This document shows, in pieces, positions 1-5,036 of a DNA stretch of 6,170 nt; the stretch's first letter is position 1, and the number at the start of each line of letters is the position of its first letter. The translations under genes were made by a program, and so were the position numbers. The stretch spans positions 1 to 6,170 of the forward strand of contig JALTRC010000017.1 of NCBI GenBank assembly GCA_026998145.1. Reading direction: 5' to 3'. The notes below the pieces were generated by a model. That model was not told the origin of the DNA. It saw only the letters and a program-made list of their open reading frames with translations, and searched no databases. Source of the stretch: Gammaproteobacteria bacterium. Lineage in GTDB: Bacteria > Pseudomonadota > Gammaproteobacteria > SZUA-229.

Positions 1-1455
1 ATTCCCTATGAGCTGGATGGGGCAACCGGTTCGGTTATGGTAGCCGCTGGCCGGGTGCATGAGGCCCGTTTGAAACTGGCTGCCCAGGGCTTGCCAAAGG
101 GTACCAGTATGGGTATTGAAATGCTGCAGGAGGAGCAGAGTTTTGGTACCTCGCAGTTTGTGGAGTCTGCCCGTTATCATCATGCCATGGAAGTGGAGAT
201 GGCGCGTACTATCAGCATGATGCGCAATGTAAAGTCAGCACGGGTGCATCTGGCGATTCCAAAAAAATCGGTTTTTGTGCGTAAAAAAGATAAACCCAGC
301 GCTTCGGTGGCTTTGAATTTATATGGTGGACGCACCATCGAAGAAGGTCAGGTAAATGCCATTGTGCATCTGGTGGCATCCAGTGTTGCGGATCTATCGG
401 CGGATAATATTACCGTTGTGGATCAGAATGGTCGCCTGTTATCTTCCGGTGGCCTTTCGTCTAATGTGGCCATGTCGGCCCGCCAGTATGATTATACCCG
501 TCAGGTTGAACAGGATTACGCACGACAGATTGAGCATTTGCTGGAACCGGTCATGGGGGTTGGCAAGGTGCGGGCCACGGTCAATGCAAAAATTGATTTT
601 TCCCAGGAAGAAAGTACCGAGGAAGTTTACAACCCGAAACAGAAAGCCATACGCAGTGAGCAAACCACTGAGTCAGCGGTTTATGGTGATGAAAAGGCCG
701 AGGGGGTTCCCGGCGCTTTAAGTAATCAGCCGCCGGCGGGGGGCACTCTGGTTGAAGGTGCTGGTAGTGTTGGTGCCGCTACCACAGAAGAGAAAGCTAA
801 ACCATTGAACAGCAGTAAAAATGCCATACGCAACTATGAGCTGGATCGTACCATTCGCCATAAAAAAAATAACACCGGCAATATTCAGCGTTTAACCGTG
901 GCGGTGCTGGTAGATGATCATATTACCACCGATGAAGAAGGGGCAACGGAACGCACCCCGTTAAGTGAGGAAGAAATCACTCGCATCACGTCTCTGGTGC
1001 AGCAGACCATTGGCTATGATGAGCAGCGTGGCGATGTGGTAAAAATTATCAATGCCTCTTTCTCACCGGTAGAAGCGGAAGAAGCCCTGCCGGAGCCGTC
1101 CTTACTGGAACAGCCCTGGGTGATGAGCATTGCCAAGCAGGTGCTGGCCGGTGTGATTATTCTGATTCTGATTTTTACCGTACTCAAACCATCGGTTAAA
1201 AGCGTAACCGATTACAAGCCACCGGTTCCTGTTATTGCAGACGGTGGTGAAGGCGCTGGCGGCGAAGGGGAAGCTGGTGGAGCTGAGGGTGAAGAAGGTG
1301 GCATGGCACAGCTTGAACATCAAACAGGTGCAGGGGGCATACCGCTACCATCCGATCACGATGAAAAGGTGGAGTTCGCCAAATCCATGGTGGAGCAGGA
1401 TCCGAAAAAAGTGGCCAATGTGGTGAAAGACTGGATTGGAAATGAAGGCTCATGA
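1..1455 (+). CDS. fliF: Flagellar MS-ring protein FliF, 5'-truncated by the window edge
   Basis: FliF builds the MS ring in the inner membrane, the base on which the rotor, C ring and export gate assemble. The reading frame is open from the first base, so the gene begins upstream. 484 codons are visible, and against a usual length near 550-600 residues roughly 80 are missing, including the first membrane helix. Visible residues 1-130 or so carry the YscJ/FliF ring-building signature (VHEARLKLAAQGLP near residue 19, then ARVHLAIPKKSVFV near residue 80). A Gly/Ala/Pro-rich periplasmic stretch lies around residues 235-265. The second membrane helix is at about 375-398 (VLAGVIILILIFTVL). A Gly/Glu/Ala-only linker (415-434) follows, then the cytoplasmic FliG-binding tail (about 451-484, with VANVVKDWI). 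It ends with TGA 45 nt before fliG. The ATG at 37 is internal, not the true start. Identification is very secure. Confidence 0.97.
   Translation: MPYELDGATGSVMVAAGRVHEARLKLAAQGLPKGTSMGIEMLQEEQSFGTSQFVESARYHHAMEVEMARTISMMRNVKSARVHLAIPKKSVFVRKKDKPSASVALNLYGGRTIEEGQVNAIVHLVASSVADLSADNITVVDQNGRLLSSGGLSSNVAMSARQYDYTRQVEQDYARQIEHLLEPVMGVGKVRATVNAKIDFSQEESTEEVYNPKQKAIRSEQTTESAVYGDEKAEGVPGALSNQPPAGGTLVEGAGSVGAATTEEKAKPLNSSKNAIRNYELDRTIRHKKNNTGNIQRLTVAVLVDDHITTDEEGATERTPLSEEEITRITSLVQQTIGYDEQRGDVVKIINASFSPVEAEEALPEPSLLEQPWVMSIAKQVLAGVIILILIFTVLKPSVKSVTDYKPPVPVIADGGEGAGGEGEAGGAEGEEGGMAQLEHQTGAGGIPLPSDHDEKVEFAKSMVEQDPKKVANVVKDWIGNEGS
1243..1302 (+). other. Gly/Glu/Ala low-complexity linker within FliF
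   Basis: Twenty consecutive codons encode only Gly (11), Glu (6) and Ala (3). They lie between the second transmembrane helix and the FliG-binding tail of FliF. The segment is probably a flexible, acidic cytoplasmic tether. FliF proteins are commonly variable here, so this is likely a lineage-specific spacer rather than a domain. Confidence 0.8.
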
Positions 1456-1500
1456 CACCATCTATAATTTATATGATCCCAATAACAATACAGGTTAGCT

Positions 1501-2517
1501 ATGGCTGAACAGGAACTCACTGCTGAATCTCTTAGTGGCGTACAGAAAGCTTCAATATTATTGATGGCCATGGGCGCAGACAAGGCAGCAGAAGTATTAA
1601 AACATCTAAACCCCAAGGAGGTACAAACCCTGGGGGCCGCCATGGCGAGCCTGGAAAATGTCAGCCGCAGCACCATGGAAGCGGTAATGGATGTGTTTAT
1701 TGGGGAGGTCAGTAACCAGACCGCCATGGGCATAGGCTCGGAAGAATATATTCGGGAAATGATGGTTAATGCTCTGGGGGATGATAAAGCCCAGAATATG
1801 ATTGATCGCATTCTGCTGGGCAGCGGTAATAAGGGGCTGGAAGCTCTGAAATGGATGGATGCACGGGCTGTGGCCGAGGTGATCCGTCTGGAGCATCCGC
1901 AGATTATTGCCATTGTGCTGGCCTATCTGGAGCCGGATCAGGCTGCAGCCGTGCTGGGTATGCTGCCGGAACGCACCCATGCGGATCTGATGATGCGGGT
2001 GGCCTCGCTGGAGGGGATTCCACCGGCGGCCCTGCAGGAGCTGGACAAGATTATGGAGAAACAGTTTTCCGGCAGTTCCAATGTGAGCCAGTCATCCATG
2101 GGTGGCTTTAAGACGGCGGCCAATATTCTTAACTTTGTGGATTCTTCAACAGAAACCGCCATTATGGAAAGCATTGCGGAAATCGACAATGAAATGTCCG
2201 ATGGTATTTCTGAGCTGATGTTTGTCTTCGAAAATCTTAATGATGTGGATGACCGGGGCATTCAGGCCTTGCTGCGTGAAGTCTCCACCGATACATTGAC
2301 CCTGGCCCTGAAGGGGGCGGACGAAAGCATCAAGGAAAAATTCCTCAAAAATATGTCCAAGCGGGCATCGGAAATGCTGCGTGAAGATATGGAAGCCAGA
2401 GGGCCGGTGCGTCTTAGTGAAGTGGAAGCGGCGCAAAAAGAAATCCTCACCATTACCCGTCGTCTGGCGGATGAAGGCGATATTGTACTAGGCGGCGGAG
2501 GCGAAGAATTTGTCTAA
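1501..2517 (+). CDS. fliG: Flagellar motor switch/rotor protein FliG
   Basis: FliG sits on the cytoplasmic face of the MS ring, binds FliF through its N-terminus and FliM through its middle domain, and takes torque from the stator through C-terminal charged residues. The protein has 338 residues, the normal full length (E. coli 331). The N-terminal domain covers about 1-105 (GVQKASILLMAMG near residue 14). The middle domain carries the EHPQ motif at 131-134. The C-terminal domain covers about 200-338. By alignment from memory with E. coli, the torque-helix residues K264, R281, D288, D289 and R297 correspond to K271, R288, E295, D296 and R304, so one Asp is conservatively Glu. The ATG at 1501 is the only reasonable start, because the upstream frame is closed by stops at 1465 and 1474. 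CAGG at 1491-1494 is a modest ribosome site with 6-nt spacing. The 3' end overlaps fliH. Confidence 0.98.
   Translation: MAEQELTAESLSGVQKASILLMAMGADKAAEVLKHLNPKEVQTLGAAMASLENVSRSTMEAVMDVFIGEVSNQTAMGIGSEEYIREMMVNALGDDKAQNMIDRILLGSGNKGLEALKWMDARAVAEVIRLEHPQIIAIVLAYLEPDQAAAVLGMLPERTHADLMMRVASLEGIPPAALQELDKIMEKQFSGSSNVSQSSMGGFKTAANILNFVDSSTETAIMESIAEIDNEMSDGISELMFVFENLNDVDDRGIQALLREVSTDTLTLALKGADESIKEKFLKNMSKRASEMLREDMEARGPVRLSEVEAAQKEILTITRRLADEGDIVLGGGGEEFV
2497..2501 (+). promoter_or_regulatory. Ribosome binding site deciding the fliH TTG start
   Basis: A perfect GGAGG lies inside the last codons of fliG. It stands 8 nt before the TTG at 2510, an ideal distance, but 20 nt before the next in-frame ATG at 2522, which is too far. 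This supports TTG as the fliH start. Part of the motif also encodes the Gly-rich tail of FliG. Confidence 0.7.
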
Positions 2518-3145
2518 GCCCATGCATGTGTCTGATGATGAAATCAAACACTGGGTGCTGCCCGAAGTGCGGGGCAATATTGTGGGCGAGTCCAGCGACC
2601 CCATTCCCCCCCAGACGGTTGAAGATATCGAAGCCCTGCGCAAGCAGGCCTATGAAGAAGGCCTGCAACAGGGCATAGAGCAGGGGCGCAGGGAGGGGCT
2701 GGCGCAGATGGAAGCAGAGGCCCGCAAGCTGGCCAGTATGTTTAATTATTTTGAACACCCGCTGCAAACTCTGGATCAGGATGTGGAACGGCAGCTCACC
2801 GAGCTGGCTTTGCAGGTGGCCCGGCTGGTGATTAAAAAAGCCACTGTTGCCGATGAAGAGCATATCCAGAATCTGGTGCATGAAGCTCTGGCTTTTCTGC
2901 CGGTAAATGCCCGCAATATTAATGTGCGACTGAATTCCTATGATCGGCAGCTATTGGAGCAGGCCGGCATTGATACAGAAGCCCAGGACTGGGGCTGTAT
3001 TTCCGATGATTCCATTACTCAGGGCGGCTGCGTGATTGAATCGGAGACCTCCCATATTGATGCCACCCTGGAAAAGCGTATGGCCGAGATTTTTGAGCAG
3101 ATAAAACCGTCATCACAGGATGCCGAAGATGACAGCGCAGACTGA
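2510..3145 (+). CDS. fliH: Flagellar export ATPase regulator/tether FliH
   Basis: FliH dimerises, binds and restrains the FliI ATPase, and links it to the C ring (FliN) and export gate. The product has 211 residues. The N-terminal segment includes a tryptophan (W15 in IKHWVLPEV), matching the Trp-containing gate/C-ring-binding end known in the family. Residues 51, 55, 59 and 63 are glycines spaced as GxxxGxxxGxxxG, the FliH helix-helix hallmark. A long charged helix follows, then the C-terminal FliI-binding domain (about 105-195, related to V/F-type ATPase stator subunits). The TTG start at 2510 is chosen for its GGAGG at 8-nt spacing. It makes an 8-nt overlap with fliG, implying translational coupling. 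The alternative ATG at 2522 would give 207 residues. The stop is TGA, 17 nt inside fliI. Confidence 0.95.
   Translation: MSKPMHVSDDEIKHWVLPEVRGNIVGESSDPIPPQTVEDIEALRKQAYEEGLQQGIEQGRREGLAQMEAEARKLASMFNYFEHPLQTLDQDVERQLTELALQVARLVIKKATVADEEHIQNLVHEALAFLPVNARNINVRLNSYDRQLLEQAGIDTEAQDWGCISDDSITQGGCVIESETSHIDATLEKRMAEIFEQIKPSSQDAEDDSAD
3117..3120 (+). promoter_or_regulatory. Ribosome binding site favouring the fliI ATG at 3129
   Basis: AGGA lies 8 nt before the ATG at 3129. It overlaps the other in-frame ATG at 3120 (the A is shared), so it cannot serve that one, and no better purine-rich site precedes 3120. The evidence is a four-base match only. Confidence 0.5.
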
Positions 3146-4484
3146 GCGCCAGCCCATCTGGACCCAGGCCCTGCTGAAAAAACAGCAGCGTCTGGAACCG
3201 GTGGAGCTGAGCGTGGAAGGCCGCCTGACCCGCATGGTGGGGCTGACGCTGGAAGCGGAAGGCTGCCCGGCGGCTGTGGGCACCAGCTGCGATATTGTGG
3301 CGCCGGGAAATCAGCATATTGAAGCAGAAGTGGTGGGCTTTTCCGGCGAAAAAACTTTTTTAATGGCCATGGGGGACAGTCGCGGGCTGGTGCCCCATGC
3401 CAAAGTCATTCCCTCTACCCATTGCAGCGAAGTGAAAATATCCGATGCCTTTTTAGGCCGTGTGATTGATGGCCGTGGCCGGCCGCTGGATGGCAGGGGG
3501 CCGCTGCGCGCCAATCATGCAGTGCCGCTGGCCGGTACTCCCATCAACCCCCTGGATCGCCAGCCCATCAAGCAGCCTCTGGATGTGGGCGTGCGCGCCA
3601 TTAATTCCATGCTTACCGTGGGGCGCGGCCAGCGCATGGGGCTGTTTGCCGGCACCGGTGTGGGTAAAAGTATTTTAATGGGTATGATGACCCGTTTTAC
3701 AGATGCGGATGTCACGGTAGTTGGGCTGATTGGTGAACGGGGCCGTGAGGTTAAGGAATTTGTGCAGGACATACTCGGCGATGAAGGCATGAAGCGGGCA
3801 GCAGTGATTGCCGCTCCTGCTGACTCTTCACCGCTGGTACGCATCCACGGAGCCATGCTGGCCACGGCAGTAGCGGAATATTTTCGGGATCAGGGTAAAA
3901 ATGTGCTGCTGCTAATGGATTCCTTAAGCCGCTTTGCCCAGGCCCAGCGGGAGATCGGCCTGTCCATTTCTGAGCCGCCAGCCACCAAGGGCTATCCCCC
4001 TTCTGTCTTTGCCCGTATTCCCCAGCTGGTGGAACGGGCCGGCAATGGGGCACCGGGGCAGGGCTCGATTACGGCTTTTTACACGGTGCTCACCGAAGGG
4101 GATGATACCAATGACCCCATTGCCGATGCGGCCAGGGGCATACTGGACGGGCATATTGTACTGTCACGGCAGCTGGCGGATATGGGGGTTTATCCGGCCA
4201 TTGATATTGAGTCATCTGTGAGCCGGGTGATGCCCATGGTGGTCAATCCCCAGCAGCTGGCCAACAGTCAGCGCATTAAGAACCTATACTCTCTTTATCA
4301 GCAGAACCGGGATCTGATTAATATCGGCGCCTATCAGGCAGGCAGTAATCCGGCCATTGATGAGGCCATTGCCCTGTATCCGCAAATATCCCGGTTTATG
4401 CAGCAGGGCATAAACGAGAATATGAATTTCACCATGAGCCAGCAGCAACTCCAGCAACTGGCCGCAGTAAAGGCAGCAGAATAG
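3129..4484 (+). CDS. fliI: Flagellar type III export ATPase FliI
   Basis: FliI is the hexameric cytoplasmic ATPase that, with FliH and FliJ, helps deliver and unfold substrates for flagellar type III export. It belongs to the F1-ATPase beta-like family. From the ATG at 3129 the protein has 451 residues, a typical length. Visible motifs: Walker A AGTGVGKS at 174-181, the catalytic-Glu loop GERGREV with E203, Walker B LLLMD ending at D264 followed by SLSRFAQAQRE, and the alpha/beta-ATPase signature PAIDIESSVS at 356-365. All key residues are intact. An in-frame ATG at 3120 would add three residues (454). I prefer 3129 because AGGA lies 8 nt before it. The start lies inside the fliH 3' end (17-nt overlap), so the two are probably translationally coupled. 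SctN/YscN-type injectisome ATPases are close relatives, but the neighbours are all flagellar. Confidence 0.98.
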   Translation: MTAQTERQPIWTQALLKKQQRLEPVELSVEGRLTRMVGLTLEAEGCPAAVGTSCDIVAPGNQHIEAEVVGFSGEKTFLMAMGDSRGLVPHAKVIPSTHCSEVKISDAFLGRVIDGRGRPLDGRGPLRANHAVPLAGTPINPLDRQPIKQPLDVGVRAINSMLTVGRGQRMGLFAGTGVGKSILMGMMTRFTDADVTVVGLIGERGREVKEFVQDILGDEGMKRAAVIAAPADSSPLVRIHGAMLATAVAEYFRDQGKNVLLLMDSLSRFAQAQREIGLSISEPPATKGYPPSVFARIPQLVERAGNGAPGQGSITAFYTVLTEGDDTNDPIADAARGILDGHIVLSRQLADMGVYPAIDIESSVSRVMPMVVNPQQLANSQRIKNLYSLYQQNRDLINIGAYQAGSNPAIDEAIALYPQISRFMQQGINENMNFTMSQQQLQQLAAVKAAE

Positions 4485-4504
4485 CGTAGGATAGCTTGAT
4501 TGAT

Positions 4505-4957
4505 ATGCGATCCAAACGAATACAACTGGTAGCCAGTCACGCAGAGCAGGTCGAGCAGGAAGCGGTCAGGGCTTTTGGCGAGGCTCGGCAGGCGCTGGAA
4601 GCGGCCCGTAAACAGCTGGAAATGTTGCAGGGCTACCGGGAGGAATACGGCCAGCAGCGGGCGCAACCGGCAGTGGGAGCAATGACCGTAGCCGCCCTGC
4701 AAAATTACCAGTCCTTTCTGGAAAATCTTGGCCAGACGATTGTTCAGGCGCGGCTGGAAATCGAAGAAAAAGCCCGTGTTTGCGAGCAGCAGCGTATCGC
4801 CTGGCTGGCCTGCCGCAGCCGCCGCAAGGCACTGGATACGGTGGTGGAAAAATACCAGCAGCAGGAGCGGCATCGTCAGAATAAAGCTGAGCAGAAAGAA
4901 CAGGATGAACATGCCCAGTTCCAGTCTTATCGGGCAAAGCAAAAACCTTCTGATTAA
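4505..4957 (+). CDS. fliJ: Flagellar export chaperone/stalk protein FliJ
   Basis: FliJ is a small antiparallel coiled coil that sits in the centre of the FliI hexamer like the F1 gamma subunit and contacts the export gate protein FlhA. The product is about 150 residues, close to the family's usual ~147. It is almost wholly helical in appearance, rich in Gln, Glu, Ala, Arg and Lys, with no signal peptide or membrane segment. Family-like patterns are YREEY near residue 40, FLENLGQ near 67, and a conserved-looking C-terminal half with KALDTVVEKY followed by EQKEQDE. The start is uncertain. ATG at 4505 gives MRSKRIQLV, which resembles known FliJ N-termini. An in-frame TTG at 4496 would add three residues, and AGGA at 4488-4491 lies awkwardly for both (4 and 13 nt). 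It follows fliI by 20 nt. Identity rests on pattern plus context and is strong. Confidence 0.93.
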   Translation: MRSKRIQLVASHAEQVEQEAVRAFGEARQALEAARKQLEMLQGYREEYGQQRAQPAVGAMTVAALQNYQSFLENLGQTIVQARLEIEEKARVCEQQRIAWLACRSRRKALDTVVEKYQQQERHRQNKAEQKEQDEHAQFQSYRAKQKPSD

Positions 4958-4970
4958 TGTTCCATTATTA

Positions 4971-4987
4971 TTGGCCTGTGATTTGCA
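4971..4987 (+). promoter_or_regulatory. Predicted sigma-54 (RpoN) promoter for fliK
   Basis: The sequence TTGGCCTG-TGAT-TTGCA has the invariant GG (4973-4974) and GC (4985-4986) exactly 10 nt apart. It fits the sigma-54 consensus YTGGCACG-N4-TTGCW with two mismatches in the less conserved ACG part. It lies in the fliJ-fliK gap in the right orientation. Transcription would start near 4998, leaving a leader of about 39 nt before fliK. RpoN-dependent flagellar promoters are well known in Pseudomonas and Vibrio, where fliK or hook genes fall in a later class than the fliE/fliF operon. The site is predicted, not proven. Confidence 0.7.
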
Positions 4988-4989
4988 AA

Positions 4990-5015
4990 ACAGTTACCAC
5001 TAAGCAAGTAACTGT
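4990..5015. repeat. Inverted repeat at the predicted fliK transcription start
   Basis: ACAGTTAC (4990-4997) and GTAACTGT (5008-5015) are perfect 8-bp inverted copies separated by 10 nt. The pair sits between the sigma-54-like element and the fliK ribosome site and straddles the predicted start of transcription. No T-run follows, so it does not look like an intrinsic terminator. It could be a protein-binding site, or a hairpin in read-through transcripts from fliJ. Confidence 0.55.
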
Positions 5016-5026
5016 GAACAAACAGC

Positions 5027-5031
5027 AGGTG
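5027..5031 (+). promoter_or_regulatory. Ribosome binding site of fliK
   Basis: AGGTG lies 5 nt before the ATG at 5037 and fixes the start of the open-ended fliK frame. Confidence 0.6.
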
Positions 5032-5036
5032 TCCCT

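Noticed and set aside
37..39. ATG at 37 as the true start of fliF
   Set aside because: The frame is open back to base 1 and encodes typical FliF sequence before it. The membrane helix and first part of the ring domain are missing, so the gene begins upstream of the window.
1356..1913. Long minus-strand open frame of 185 codons opposite fliF and fliG
   Set aside because: It lies wholly opposite well-identified genes, has a composition typical of antisense codon complement (rich in Ser, Arg, Ile, Cys), and resembles no known protein family.
2453..2881. Minus-strand open frame of 142 codons opposite fliH
   Set aside because: It lies fully inside fliH on the opposite strand, with no ribosome site or family resemblance seen.
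4334..4942. Minus-strand open frame of 202 codons with a hydrophobic stretch opposite fliI and fliJ
   Set aside because: The hydrophobic segment is the complement of Lys/Gln/Glu-rich fliJ codons, which turn into Phe/Leu. fliI and fliJ are clear on the + strand, so this is a shadow.
4990..5015. Intrinsic terminator between fliJ and fliK
   Set aside because: The stem has only three G/C pairs out of eight, the loop is 10 nt, and no T-run follows, so termination is unlikely.
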